A stretch of DNA of 64,000 nt from an uncultured Flavobacteriaceae bacterium (GCA_947494205.1 CANLUH010000006.1:1-64000); one strand, 5' to 3'; shown: positions 8,431 through 17,859, counted from the first letter of the stretch. Program-made: numbers and translations. The notes: generated from the sequence alone by a model not told the origin.

Positions 8431-8913
8431 TCAAAACAAAAAGATCATATACACAATAATGCCTTCAGCTATTCCTGTAATTATAGACATTCCAAGAATA
8501 TCTTTTATTTTACTTCTTAAAAAGAACACTGTACTTAATATTGCTATAATAGCGGCTAGTAATATTTCTAAAGCACCAATTACCGAAAGTAAATAGGTAA
8601 TTCCTGTAAATGCTGCGGTTACTCCTAGTGTTATTAATCCAAATTTCACAATTTCATCTTTAGAATAATTTCCTTCTTTAAACCCTTTTCTTAAATCCCT
8701 TAAAACGGATAATATAAACAATAATGGTACAACCGATAAAAACGGTGCGAAAACAACTTTAATTCCTTTTACAATAGTTAATTCATTGTAATAAAAAAAT
8801 GCCATTGCTGTAAAAGCTAGTAACCCTGTTACGATTATAGATTGAAAGGTGAATAATAATTCCCTCTTTTTGGTATTATCTTTTTGTTCTGTGTTATTAA
8901 ATATTTGATTCAT
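8431..8913 (-). CDS. Small membrane protein of unknown function (DUF4199-like in character)
   Basis: 160 residues: a hydrophilic N-terminus rich in Asn, Lys and Thr, then four predicted transmembrane helices, with a short charged loop (RDLRKGFKEGNYSKDEIVKFG) in the middle. The general plan resembles DUF4199-type proteins of Bacteroidetes, but I cannot assign it with confidence. Neighbours are other small membrane proteins on the same strand. Confidence 0.6.
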   Translation of the reverse strand: MNQIFNNTEQKDNTKKRELLFTFQSIIVTGLLAFTAMAFFYYNELTIVKGIKVVFAPFLSVVPLLFILSVLRDLRKGFKEGNYSKDEIVKFGLITLGVTAAFTGITYLLSVIGALEILLAAIIAILSTVFFLRSKIKDILGMSIITGIAEGIIVYMIFLF

Positions 8914-8944
8914 AATACTTTTGTTTTTGATGATTAATTTTTAT

Positions 8945-9412
8945 TTAGTTCGATAAAAAGAAAACATGGACAGCCAACGCTAATAATACGCCACTTAAAA
9001 CACCGTTTACTTTTAAATTGTTATATAATATATAGTTAAGCACATAACTACTTATCGTTGTAGAATTTATTAAATGTGCGAAAATTAAATTCTGTTCTAG
9101 CTTCTGTTGTGTTACTAGCTCTAGCACTTGCATAATTGCTAAACTGGACACTACAGCTGCAATTAATAAAATAGTTGCTGGTCGTTGGTTTTTAAGTTTG
9201 TACTCGTCTGTGTTTTTGGGTAAAAAATGCTCTATTAAAATAAATCGAACAAAAAATAGCATTGGTATAGGAAACAGTATAGAGGCTATAATTTTTATAA
9301 CATCTTTTAATGTTTTTATTTCATCGTATCCTAGAAATACTAAATAGACAAATACTAAAACCGAAATTCCAGTAGTAACAAAAAAAGCGGCATTTACTTG
9401 CTTTAATTTCAT
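8945..9412 (-). CDS. Small membrane protein of unknown function
   Basis: 155 residues with four predicted transmembrane helices. A positively charged loop (LIEHFLPKNTDEYKLKNQRP) lies between helices two and three. No family recognised. The gene starts 3 bp after the stop codon of a 52-codon reading frame, which suggests they share a transcript and may be translationally coupled. Confidence 0.6.
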   Translation of the reverse strand: MKLKQVNAAFFVTTGISVLVFVYLVFLGYDEIKTLKDVIKIIASILFPIPMLFFVRFILIEHFLPKNTDEYKLKNQRPATILLIAAVVSSLAIMQVLELVTQQKLEQNLIFAHLINSTTISSYVLNYILYNNLKVNGVLSGVLLALAVHVFFLSN

Positions 9413-9415
9413 GAT

Positions 9416-9574
9416 TTAAACACCTAAATAAGTTACGTTACTTGAAGTATTGCTACTCATAAAAGCAATACACTTATTATAATTTTTAATTGTTTCTTGC
9501 TGAATTGTTTTCGAAAAAATAGTCATTGTTCCAAATACAACTATTAATACTGTAGTTTTTAGATAATGATTCAT
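9416..9574 (-). CDS. 52-residue exported or membrane peptide
   Basis: Begins MNHYLKTTVLIVVFGTMTIF, a short basic N-terminus followed by a hydrophobic stretch like a signal peptide or single helix, then a polar tail with one Cys and the Ser/Thr/Asn-rich end SSNTSSNVTYLGV. It ends 3 bp before the next gene's start, in the same direction. The tight spacing argues for a real gene. No homologue comes to mind. Confidence 0.45.
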   Translation of the reverse strand: MNHYLKTTVLIVVFGTMTIFSKTIQQETIKNYNKCIAFMSSNTSSNVTYLGV

Positions 9575-9725
9575 ATTGTTTTGTTTTAATGATTACAAGG
9601 CAAAAGTGCAACACTTCTAACGTGTAGAAAACACAACTTTGAATAAAAACTGACGATATATTTTAAATATTAATAAATAATATTACTATATTTAGTATGT
9701 AATAAAAATAATTACTGACGACTTA

Positions 9726-11237
9726 ATGACTAATTTAAATGATATTATTTCTACATTTTCTTCTGAAGAGCAACAACAATTCATTAGTTATTTAGAACGT
9801 AAAAACAAACGCAACGACACTAAAAACATAGCACTCTTTAATCTTTTAGCTAAACATGAATACGATTCTAAAACTATTTGCAATCTTATTTACAAGAGTT
9901 ATAAAAAAGATGCATACCATGCATTAAGAAAACGTTTATATCAATCTATTATAGATTTTATTGCTAATGCCAATTTAAAAGAAGAAAACTCTGTAGACAT
10001 GCAGATTATTAAATACATTTTAGCATCTCGTACTTTTTTAACACATAAACATTATAAAGTCGCTTATAAAATTTTAGATAAAGCAGAAGTTATTGCTTTA
10101 GAGCATCATTTATTTGCTATACTTAACGAAATCTATCATACAAAAATTCAATATGCATATGCTAATCCACAGATAAACTTAGATGCACTAGTTATTAAGT
10201 TTAAAAATAACCAGAAGAATCATTATCTAGAAGACCAATTAAATATTGTGTATGCTAAAATTAGACAAAGTTTAAACACCATTACATATAAAGGACAAGT
10301 TCTAGATTTTGAAACCTTACTAAACCAAACCTTAAAGGAACACAATATTAGCACCAGCGATTCTATGTCTTTTAAATCGTTGTATCAATTAATGACTATT
10401 GTAAGTATTTCTGCTTTTGTATCTAAAGACTATTTAAAAATAGAGCCTTTTTTAATTCAGACTTATAAAACAATACAAACACATAAAAACAAAGACAAAC
10501 AACTATTTTACCACATACAAGTATTATACTTAATTGCCAATACATTATTTAGAAACAAAAAATTTAATACGTCCTTTTCTTATCTAGAACAAATGCATGA
10601 ACACATGCTATTAAAACGCAAAAAACATTACAAAACATTTCAACTTAAATACAACCTATTATTAGCACTTAACTACAACTACTCTAATCAACAAACAAAA
10701 GCTATAGAAACGTTACACCCTATAGCAACTTCCAAACATCAAGATTTAGAAAGTTTATTAGACATTCATTTAAGTCTTGTAATGTTTTACATTCAATCGG
10801 CAGATTACAAAAAAGCACAAAAACTATTTTCAAAATTTTATCATACCGATCATTATTACGAAACCAAAGCTGGAAAAGAGTGGGTACTTAAAAAAAGTCT
10901 TATAGAAATTATTTTATATATCGAATTAGGACATATTAATTTAGTAGACTCAAGATTATTAAGTTTTAAACGACAACACTTTGGTTACTTAAAAAGCATA
11001 CAACAACATCGCGTTATTACTTATCTATCTTTTGTAGAAGATTATTATAAAAAACCCGAGCAGATAACTACTAAAGTTTTTTATGCTAAAGTAGAAGAAG
11101 CTTTCGATTGGATTAAAGCAGAACAAGAAGACATTTTCGTCATGAGCTATTATGCTTGGCTGAAAAGCAAAATGGAAAACAAACCACTTTACAACACTAC
11201 TTTAAAACTTATAGAACAAGCCCAAACTGTTAATTAG
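9726..11237 (+). CDS. All-helical (TPR-like) protein of unknown function
   Basis: 503 residues without signal peptide, so cytoplasmic. It is almost entirely predicted alpha-helix, with helix-pair phrases such as HYKVAYKILDKAEVIALEH near 115 and YIQSADYKKAQKLFSKFYH near 360 that look like tetratricopeptide repeats. The N-terminus (FSSEEQQQFISYLERKNKR) resembles a small helical domain. This type of long lone TPR-like protein is common in Flavobacteriaceae, but its role is unknown. Transcribed away from the membrane-protein run, with a very AT-rich spacer between. Confidence 0.65.
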   Translation: MTNLNDIISTFSSEEQQQFISYLERKNKRNDTKNIALFNLLAKHEYDSKTICNLIYKSYKKDAYHALRKRLYQSIIDFIANANLKEENSVDMQIIKYILASRTFLTHKHYKVAYKILDKAEVIALEHHLFAILNEIYHTKIQYAYANPQINLDALVIKFKNNQKNHYLEDQLNIVYAKIRQSLNTITYKGQVLDFETLLNQTLKEHNISTSDSMSFKSLYQLMTIVSISAFVSKDYLKIEPFLIQTYKTIQTHKNKDKQLFYHIQVLYLIANTLFRNKKFNTSFSYLEQMHEHMLLKRKKHYKTFQLKYNLLLALNYNYSNQQTKAIETLHPIATSKHQDLESLLDIHLSLVMFYIQSADYKKAQKLFSKFYHTDHYYETKAGKEWVLKKSLIEIILYIELGHINLVDSRLLSFKRQHFGYLKSIQQHRVITYLSFVEDYYKKPEQITTKVFYAKVEEAFDWIKAEQEDIFVMSYYAWLKSKMENKPLYNTTLKLIEQAQTVN

Positions 11238-11315
11238 ACGTTAAAATAGAATCTCTTTTAAACCTTTTATCTTTTTGTAGGTCTTAGAAGCAAATAACAA
11301 TTTAAAATAATAAAA

Positions 11316-11804
11316 ATGAAAAAAATAGCCATTGTATTAATCGCCTTAATAACGTTTCAAGCAAATGCACAACATAAAGAAGAAGGGCATAATGATTCTA
11401 GAAAAGAAAGACTCCATAAAATGAAGGATGTAAGTCCTGAAGACATGGCACAGTTACACACTAAAAAACTAACTTTAGCATTAGATTTAACTGAAGCACA
11501 ACAGAAAAAAATCAACGCTATGAGTCTTAAACAAGCTAAGGCTAAAAAAGCTAAAATGGAAGCGAGAATGAAGGCAAAAGAGGCTGCAAAAAAGCGTTCT
11601 CAAGAAGAGCGTTTAAAAGCTATGAACGAAAGGTTAGATGCACAAATAGCACATAAAAAAGAAATGAAAGCTATTCTTAATGCAGAACAGTATGAAAAAT
11701 GGGAACGCATGCAAGCAAAAAGACAACGTGCAGGTAAAAAAAGAAAAATGGGTAAACGTAAAGGGATGAAGAAAGAGAAACATAGAGAAGGACACGAAGA
11801 CTAG
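11316..11804 (+). CDS. Secreted, highly basic helical protein (Spy/CpxP-like character)
   Basis: 162 residues. The signal peptide ends at NAQ (residue 19). The mature part is nearly all helix and rich in Lys, Ala and Met. The middle (LTLALDLTEAQQKKINAM, then EMKAILNAEQYEKWERMQAK) is the pattern seen in Spy/CpxP-like periplasmic proteins of Bacteroidetes, which act as spheroplast-protein-type chaperones or sensors. The C-terminal 30 residues are a strongly basic tail (KRQRAGKKRKMGKRKGMKKE). Followed by a strong terminator, so monocistronic. Confidence 0.65.
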   Translation: MKKIAIVLIALITFQANAQHKEEGHNDSRKERLHKMKDVSPEDMAQLHTKKLTLALDLTEAQQKKINAMSLKQAKAKKAKMEARMKAKEAAKKRSQEERLKAMNERLDAQIAHKKEMKAILNAEQYEKWERMQAKRQRAGKKRKMGKRKGMKKEKHREGHED

Positions 11805-11840
11805 ATAGAACACATAAATGAATTAGTTTATTTAGCAGTA

Positions 11841-11872
11841 AAAAGATGCCGATTATCTAATCGGCATCTTTT
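11841..11872 (+). terminator. Rho-independent terminator
   Basis: Perfect 15-bp inverted repeat (AAAAGATGCCGATTA and its complement) with a 2-nt centre and a T-run, 36 bp after the stop codon of the basic secreted protein. Confidence 0.85.
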
Positions 11873-11932
11873 TTATTTGCGAATATTATGTAAATAGCTT
11901 TACTTTGAGATATTAACGTCTAATTATCAAAA

Positions 11933-12328
11933 ATGATGAAGAAAATACTTACTCTATGTTTTTTTGCTCTTGCAATGGTTTTAGGAACTCAAAGTGCAAC
12001 AGCACAAAATAAAACTGAGACTAATAAACAAGCTGTTAACACTGCTAAAAAATTACAACAATTATTACAATTTGACGATGCTACACTTACTAAAGTATAT
12101 GAAGCTTACAGAGAATTTAACGACAAATCTGCTACAATAAAAGCAACCAATACTGTTGGTACAGAAGCGCACACTAAAAACACAAAATTAGTACAAGAGC
12201 GTTTATTATCATCAGTAAAAAATGCTTTAAATAACGAAGCTTTATATAATAGATACTTAATTGCTACAGATCAACCTGGCGCGAAAGTAGATAGAACAGG
12301 AATGAAACTTCGTAAGAAGTCTAAGTAA
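11933..12328 (+). CDS. Small secreted helical protein of unknown function
   Basis: 131 residues; signal peptide ending at ATAQ (residue 25). The mature part is helical, with LQQLLQFDDATLTKVYEAYREF near 41-62, again resembling the helix pairs of Spy-like proteins, and a basic C-terminus (GMKLRKKSK). It follows the other small secreted helical protein but has its own terminators on both sides, so it is a separate unit. The start could be 11933 or 11936. Confidence 0.6.
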   Translation: MMKKILTLCFFALAMVLGTQSATAQNKTETNKQAVNTAKKLQQLLQFDDATLTKVYEAYREFNDKSATIKATNTVGTEAHTKNTKLVQERLLSSVKNALNNEALYNRYLIATDQPGAKVDRTGMKLRKKSK

Positions 12329-12350
12329 ACAAAACGTTTTACAATATTAT

Positions 12351-12384
12351 AAAAGCGGTTATCTTATTAGATAATCGCTTTTTT
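12351..12384 (+). terminator. Rho-independent terminator
   Basis: Stem AAAAGCGGTTATCT against AGATAATCGCTTTT with one G-U pair and a TATT loop, followed by a T-run, 23 bp after the stop codon of the small secreted protein. Confidence 0.85.
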
Positions 12385-12627
12385 TATGAGTACAAATAAC
12401 TCTTTACCTTTTCGCTTCCTCTCCCATAAAACGGCTATACCTCCCTCTATGAGAGTATATTTTAAGTGTTAAATTCTCTTTGACTTCTATAACTAAAAAG
12501 ACATACAACTATAATCCAATCCGAAAAAATATATGAATCAAAAACAGAAATACGATTCTTAATAAGATTGCAAAATACTTTAAATTAACATCTATAAAAC
12601 AGCTTATAGATATCTAATAACAATAAA
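12385..12627. other. Intergenic region, nothing recognised
   Basis: About 240 bp between a plus-strand and a minus-strand terminator, i.e. the tail-to-tail space of convergent genes. No open frame, RNA gene or repeat was recognised. Confidence 0.6.
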
Positions 12628-12655
12628 AAGCCGCTGAAGAAAACTTCAACGGCTT
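12628..12655 (-). terminator. Rho-independent terminator of the DUF4136 gene
   Basis: Twelve-base arms AAGCCGCTGAAG / CTTCAACGGCTT with one mismatch and a 4-nt loop. On the minus strand it is followed by a T-run and lies about 46 bp beyond the stop codon at 12702. Confidence 0.75.
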
Positions 12656-12701
12656 AATATAATTTTATTAAATCGGTCTAGTTATACTTTAGACTAACTC
12701 T

Positions 12702-13256
12702 TTATTCCGCAACTCCTGGAGGATAATGCATCATAATTTCAGTAACAAACTCTTTAATTCTAGCTTCTTTTTTATCAACACTTTTGTATGTTCCTAAAAA
12801 GCCATCTCCTTTACCTTGCCAAACGAGTTCTTTCTTGTTAGCGTCTATTAAATCGATAAACAAACTACCTTTTGTGGTTGTTCTAACAGAGTTGAAGTTA
12901 TTATTCAGGCCTCCCCAGCCCCAACCCCAGCCTCCCCAGCCACCAAAGCCTCCGAAGTTGTTATTGTAAACGTTTATTTGATCTTCCGATTTTGTAAATA
13001 TACTTACTAATAAATCTGGTGTTTCAGACTTTGTAAAGCCTTTTGCTAGCATTTCGGCTTCAATAGCACGTAATATTCTACGTTTGTCTAAATCGCTAAT
13101 TTCTGCTTTGTCTATACCAGTCTTAAAAAAGGCGAATGTTTTGTAATTATCAAAATTAGCACCTTTATCGTAATCTGTAACAACACGTACAGAATTACAA
13201 GAACTAACCATGACTAATACTAGTAATAGAGGTAATGTTTTAAGTAACTTTTTCAT
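12702..13256 (-). CDS. DUF4136 domain lipoprotein
   Basis: 184 residues. The lipoprotein signal ends in MVSSCNS (Cys 20). The DUF4136 domain is recognisable from VVTDYDKGANFDNYKTFAFF (residues 25-44), the RRILRAIEAEMLAKGF helix and GSLFIDLIDANKKELVWQGKG near residue 135. A Gly/Trp/Asn-rich insertion at about 98-118 (GGFGGWGGWGWGWGG) sits in the middle, where many homologues have a similar low-complexity loop. The family is envelope-located and its function is unknown. Confidence 0.85.
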   Translation of the reverse strand: MKKLLKTLPLLLVLVMVSSCNSVRVVTDYDKGANFDNYKTFAFFKTGIDKAEISDLDKRRILRAIEAEMLAKGFTKSETPDLLVSIFTKSEDQINVYNNNFGGFGGWGGWGWGWGGLNNNFNSVRTTTKGSLFIDLIDANKKELVWQGKGDGFLGTYKSVDKKEARIKEFVTEIMMHYPPGVAE

Positions 13257-13299
13257 AGATAATGTTTTTTTGTTTCCGTATAAGAGGAACGGTTAATGG

Positions 13300-15285
13300 T
13301 TATAACGAGTCTATTATAGCATCATCCACAGTATTAGGCAATGTTACTTTTAAATTAGGTTCTATTTCCATAGCGCGTTTTATTGCAAAAACGGCACCTT
13401 CGTTTCTAGCCCAACTTCTTCTGGAAATACCATTGTTTACATCCCAAAATAACATCGATTTTAAACGCTTAGACGCTTCTTTAGTACCATCAAGAACCAT
13501 ACCAAAACCGCCATTTATAACTTCTCCCCAGCCTACACCACCACCATTGTGTATGCTTACCCATGTAGCCCCTCTAAAACTATCGCCTATAACATTATGT
13601 ATAGCCATGTCTGCTGTAAAACGAGAACCGTCGTAAATATTAGAAGTTTCTCGGTAAGGAGAATCTGTACCAGAAACATCATGATGGTCTCTTCCTAAAA
13701 TTACAGTCCCAATTGTACCTTTTGCTATAGCTTGGTTAAAAGCTTCTGCTATTTTTGCACGACCTTCTGCATCTGCATATAATATTCTAGCTTGAGAGCC
13801 AACTACTAATTTATTTTCTTGTGCACCTTTTATCCATTGAATATTATCAGCCATTTGCTGCTGAATTTCTTCGGGAGATTCTTTTTTAATCGTCTCTAAA
13901 ACTTCGCAAGCAATAGCATCTGTTTTTGCTAAATCTTCTGGTTTTCCTGAAGCACAAACCCAACGGAATGGTCCAAAACCATAATCGAAACACATAGGCC
14001 CCATAATATCTTGAACATAACTAGGGTATTTAAAATCAATACCGTTATCTGCCATAACATCTGCATCTGCTCTAGAAGCTTCTAATAAAAAAGCATTACC
14101 ATAATCGAAAAAATAGGTTCCTTTTACTGTGTGCTTATTTATAGCTGCAGCGTGTCTACGCAAAGTTTCTTGTACTTTAGTTTTAAATAACTCTGGGTTA
14201 TTAGCCATCATATCGTTAGCGTCTTCAAAAGAAAGACCTACTGGATAGTAACCGCCTGCCCACGGATTATGTAATGAGGTTTGATCACTTCCTAAATCGA
14301 TATGAATGTTTTCTTCATCAAACTTTTCCCAAACCTCTACAATATTCCCAAGGTAAGCTATCGAAATAATTTCTTTATTGTCTTGTGCTTTTTTAACACG
14401 AGTAACTAAAGCATCTAAATCACTAATTTTTTCATTAATCCAACCTTGGTCTAAACGTACTTGCGTTATTTTAGGATTTACTTCGGCACATACCGTTATA
14501 CAGCCTGCTATATTTCCTGCCTTTGGCTGCGCACCAGACATACCTCCTAAACCAGAGGTAACAAACAGATTGCCTTTTGGAGATTTGTCTATTTTTCTAA
14601 ATCCGTTTAAAACAGTAATCGTTGTACCATGTACAATACCTTGAGGTCCTATATACATGTAGCTACCAGCCGTCATTTGTCCATATTGTGTAACACCCAA
14701 TGCATTAAATTTCTCCCAATCGTCTGGTTTAGAATAATTAGGTATCATCATACCATTAGTTACCACCACTCTCGGCGCTTCCTTATGAGAAGGAAAAAGC
14801 CCCATTGGGTGACCAGAATACATAACAAGCGTTTGCTCATCTGTCATTTCCGCTAAGTACTTCATGGTTAACAGATATTGCGCCCAATTAGAAAATACGC
14901 CACCGTTACCTCCGTAAGTAATTAACTCATGTGGATGCTGTGCTACGGCATAATCTAAGTTATTCTGAATCATTAACATGATTGCCGCAGCTTGTTTAGA
15001 TCTTGCAGGATAATCATCTATTGGTCTTGCATACATTTTGTAATCTGGACGAAAACGATACATATAGATACGCCCGTAGGTATCTAATTCTTCTTTAAAT
15101 TCCTTGATTAATGTATTATGATGTTTTTTATCGAAATAGCGTAAAGCATTCCTTAATGCTAATTTTTCTTCTGCTTTAGAAAGAATTGCTTTTCGTTTTG
15201 GAGCATGGTTTATTTTAGGATTGTATGGCTTAACATTAGGTAATGCATCTGGAATACCCTCTAATATTTGTGCTTTAAATGACAT
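13300..15285 (-). CDS. hutU: Urocanate hydratase
   Basis: 661 residues. Converts urocanate to 4-imidazolone-5-propionate in histidine breakdown, using tightly bound NAD+. Diagnostic stretches are YGGNGGVFSNWAQYLL (from residue 124), YSGHPMGLFPSH, the glycine-rich GLGGMSGAQPKAGN, the active-site Cys phrase GPFRWVCASGKPEDL and GRDHHDVSGTDSPYRETSN. The protein is about 100 residues longer than the approximately 555-residue enzyme of Proteobacteria, as usual for the long form in Bacteroidetes. hutH, hutI and hutG are not next to it, so it is a stand-alone gene here. Confidence 0.95.
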   Translation of the reverse strand: MSFKAQILEGIPDALPNVKPYNPKINHAPKRKAILSKAEEKLALRNALRYFDKKHHNTLIKEFKEELDTYGRIYMYRFRPDYKMYARPIDDYPARSKQAAAIMLMIQNNLDYAVAQHPHELITYGGNGGVFSNWAQYLLTMKYLAEMTDEQTLVMYSGHPMGLFPSHKEAPRVVVTNGMMIPNYSKPDDWEKFNALGVTQYGQMTAGSYMYIGPQGIVHGTTITVLNGFRKIDKSPKGNLFVTSGLGGMSGAQPKAGNIAGCITVCAEVNPKITQVRLDQGWINEKISDLDALVTRVKKAQDNKEIISIAYLGNIVEVWEKFDEENIHIDLGSDQTSLHNPWAGGYYPVGLSFEDANDMMANNPELFKTKVQETLRRHAAAINKHTVKGTYFFDYGNAFLLEASRADADVMADNGIDFKYPSYVQDIMGPMCFDYGFGPFRWVCASGKPEDLAKTDAIACEVLETIKKESPEEIQQQMADNIQWIKGAQENKLVVGSQARILYADAEGRAKIAEAFNQAIAKGTIGTVILGRDHHDVSGTDSPYRETSNIYDGSRFTADMAIHNVIGDSFRGATWVSIHNGGGVGWGEVINGGFGMVLDGTKEASKRLKSMLFWDVNNGISRRSWARNEGAVFAIKRAMEIEPNLKVTLPNTVDDAIIDSL

Positions 15286-15413
15286 ATTATAATGTGTTTA
15301 ATTAATAATTAATTGATACGAAATATTAATTATTAACTATGGATAACGTATGTCTGCACGATGATAGCTCGTCGCTATTAATATTTTATATGTTTTAAAG
15401 TAATTATCCAATC

Positions 15414-15575
15414 TTACCTCTGTTTATTTGTTTTCTTATCGTATCCATAAGGGCAATGTCTACAACCGCTTTCACAACAATAGCCACGCTTTAAATGATA
15501 TTGTTCTGTAAAACAGCGATACCCTTCTGGTGTTAAATAGTAATCTCCCTCTTCTACAGGAATTATTTTTTTCAT
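15414..15575 (-). CDS. DUF5522 small cysteine-rich protein
   Basis: 53 residues starting MKKIIPVEEGDYYLTPEGYR. The conserved core GYCCESGCRHCPYGYDK has four Cys and one His, as expected of a small metal-binding (probably zinc) domain; this is the DUF5522 signature. It is transcribed upstream of hutU on the same strand with about 130 bp between them. Its function is unknown. Confidence 0.8.
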   Translation of the reverse strand: MKKIIPVEEGDYYLTPEGYRCFTEQYHLKRGYCCESGCRHCPYGYDKKTNKQR

Positions 15576-15626
15576 AGTGTCACAAAGATAATGTAAATTA
15601 GAATGATTTTTGAATGCTATTAACCA

Positions 15627-15950
15627 ATGATTTTATTTTCTAAATATTTAGTACCTAAAGGTTATACTGGTATAACTATTTATCCTTTCGTTTTTTTGAA
15701 AAATAAAAAATTGAAAAACGATGTGGTACTCATTAATCATGAGAAAATTCATTTAAGACAACAGATAGAATTACTTATTATTCCATTTTATATTATCTAC
15801 TTGATAGAGTTCCTAATACGATTAATTAAATATAGAAAATGGTATTTAGCCTACAGAAACATTTCTTTTGAGCGTGAGGCGTATAGAAACGAAAACGACC
15901 TTAATTATTTAAAATCAAGGCCGTTTCTAGCATTTATTAACTTTTTATAG
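15627..15950 (+). CDS. Small membrane protein with an HExxH motif
   Basis: 107 residues. The motif NHEKIHLRQQ (residues 37-46) has the HExxH zinc-peptidase form, immediately before a hydrophobic helix (IELLIIPFYIIYLIEFLI). A later FEREAYRNENDL supplies an acidic residue in a helix. The layout, HExxH next to a membrane helix, is reminiscent of a cut-down M56/M48-type membrane metallopeptidase. Such short proteins recur in Flavobacteriaceae, but activity has not been shown to my knowledge. The gene converges on the fibre-like gene 3 bp away. Confidence 0.6.
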   Translation: MILFSKYLVPKGYTGITIYPFVFLKNKKLKNDVVLINHEKIHLRQQIELLIIPFYIIYLIEFLIRLIKYRKWYLAYRNISFEREAYRNENDLNYLKSRPFLAFINFL

Positions 15951-15952
15951 TC

Positions 15953-17638
15953 TTATTTTTTCCTTCTAGGTGTTCTTTTAGTTTCATCGTAACGCTGTGC
16001 CGTTTTTACCTTTTTCTTAATAACTTCTGTAGCTATAGTTGGCGCACTATCTCCAAATTCTAACTCAGAACCATTCCACCACATTGTTTTTCTGTTTGGA
16101 GACTTAGTAACTTCATTTATATTTAAAAAGCCATCTAAATTAGCATCAAAGTCTTTTTTAGTAATGTCTGTAGGAATTACAAACTCTTTAGCATCATATT
16201 TTTCACCAATTGCTATCCAATAAAACGTAACATTAGATGTCCCGTTATTATTTTCTTTAACAGTAAAGCCTTCTTTAGTTACTTCAGCAATATAAACACC
16301 GTTAGATTCTCCCATTGGAGAAACAGTTACTATTATTGGTTTATCATCTGTTATTATATTACTGTAATCATCTTTAAAAGAAATAAAAGCCTTTCCATTT
16401 ACTAATTTCCCTGTTCCTTTAGTAGAAACGTCTACTGTTGTAGATGTAGAAGCATAAGTGGTTGTTTTATTCCCTGTAGCATTTTCACTAACTACTGCAA
16501 AACCTTTATTAGAAACCGAAGAACCATCTGTATACAAACCAATTAAATCTCCTTTAGTTATTAATCCGTATTGATTTCCTCTAACATGCCCTCCTAAAAA
16601 GCTTCCGTTAACGCCTAGACCAACTCCTGTACTTGCTTGATTAGTGCTTGTTTTTGCTCCATAAGCAGAAAAATTAGCATCAGAAACAACACCATAAGCA
16701 GTTCCAAAGCTATCTTCATAACCTAATATTCCATAAGCTCCATTTTGAAAGTTAAATCCTAAAACTCCACCTACAACCCTTCCTGTACTTGAAGGATTAG
16801 CTCCAAAAACACCAAATTGATTTCCTTGCGAATATGTACCAGGATCGGTATCTGGCAAAGACCCATTTACACTACTCATAGGATCCACAAAACTAGTACC
16901 TGTTGCGCTTGAAGCATTAAAATTAATCCCTCTTACACCAGAACTTGAAGTTGATGATCCTGAATATTCTCCTTGCACCGCAGCAAAATTAGTTGAACCT
17001 CCGGTAACGGCACCGTAAACACCTCCTCCATTTTGATCGGTATACCCGTTTAAAGCCCATGGAAATGTAGCGTTACCTTCGCTAACACCATTCATTAAAT
17101 CTCCTGGCAGCACAGTTTCTAGAGCGCCAATAAAAAATTCTCCTAAAGCAGAAACTCTGGCAACATGCGTTCCATTTGTTCTAATATCTATGTTTGTATT
17201 GTCGTAAGTTCCTAAAAAGTGAGTTCCTTGAGTTGCTGTAGTACCTGTAATACCCGTAGTACCGCCATCGATACCACCATTACCAATAATAGACCAATCT
17301 AATCCTCCTGGAGAACCAGCAACAGAAATCCATTTTGTATCTAACCAATAGTATAAACCTGGTGATACATTATTAGGCACAGTACCTACGGTATTTGTAT
17401 TCCAAACCAATGTTCCATTGGGTAATACACCGCCTTGAGGGTTTACTACTGGTGCTTGTAAATTTAAACTTGTTAATGCTACTTGTGGCGGAATAAGCCC
17501 TTGAGTCGTTGAAGCGATATCTAGCGCTCCTCTTGGTGTAATTGTACCAACACCTACTTGTGCTGTTATTTTTAATGTTGAAAAAGAGTAAAATACAATG
17601 CTTAATAAAACAATTTTTAGGGGCAATTTTAATTTCAT
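15953..17638 (-). CDS. Secreted tail-fibre-like / VGIGT repeat surface protein
   Basis: 561 residues with signal peptide (cleavage near TAQ, residue 27). The mature start VGVGTITPRGALDIASTTQG is the VGIGTxxPxxxLDI motif typical of large Bacteroidetes surface proteins related to phage tail fibres. A Gly/Asn/Thr-rich beta region with repeats such as GVYGAVTGG, GVFGANPSS, GILGYEDSF and GVVSDAN suggests a trimeric beta-prism or collagen-like fibre. The end is very basic (KRTPRRKK), with no classical T9SS domain. Probably a cell-surface adhesin; ligand unknown. Confidence 0.7.
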   Translation of the reverse strand: MKLKLPLKIVLLSIVFYSFSTLKITAQVGVGTITPRGALDIASTTQGLIPPQVALTSLNLQAPVVNPQGGVLPNGTLVWNTNTVGTVPNNVSPGLYYWLDTKWISVAGSPGGLDWSIIGNGGIDGGTTGITGTTATQGTHFLGTYDNTNIDIRTNGTHVARVSALGEFFIGALETVLPGDLMNGVSEGNATFPWALNGYTDQNGGGVYGAVTGGSTNFAAVQGEYSGSSTSSSGVRGINFNASSATGTSFVDPMSSVNGSLPDTDPGTYSQGNQFGVFGANPSSTGRVVGGVLGFNFQNGAYGILGYEDSFGTAYGVVSDANFSAYGAKTSTNQASTGVGLGVNGSFLGGHVRGNQYGLITKGDLIGLYTDGSSVSNKGFAVVSENATGNKTTTYASTSTTVDVSTKGTGKLVNGKAFISFKDDYSNIITDDKPIIVTVSPMGESNGVYIAEVTKEGFTVKENNNGTSNVTFYWIAIGEKYDAKEFVIPTDITKKDFDANLDGFLNINEVTKSPNRKTMWWNGSELEFGDSAPTIATEVIKKKVKTAQRYDETKRTPRRKK

Positions 17639-17806
17639 AAATTATAGCAATCTTAAATATTAATAAATTTGAGGGCGGCAAACATATTAAAAAACTATTA
17701 TAATGTATATTAAATGCACATTTAATCGATAAAATGCATTTTCATGATATTATCTATAGTTAAGATTTTCAATCAGGTAAAGTAAATTTTACTTATGGCA
17801 ATAAAA

Positions 17807-17839
17807 AAAACCTAGTAGAATTAAATTCTACTAGGTTTT
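17807..17839 (-). terminator. Rho-independent terminator
   Basis: Sixteen-base perfect inverted repeat (AAAACCTAGTAGAATT and its complement) with almost no loop and A/T runs at both ends, 21 bp beyond the stop codon of the giant minus-strand gene. Confidence 0.85.
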
Positions 17840-17859
17840 ATATTTAGAAATTATAGGTT

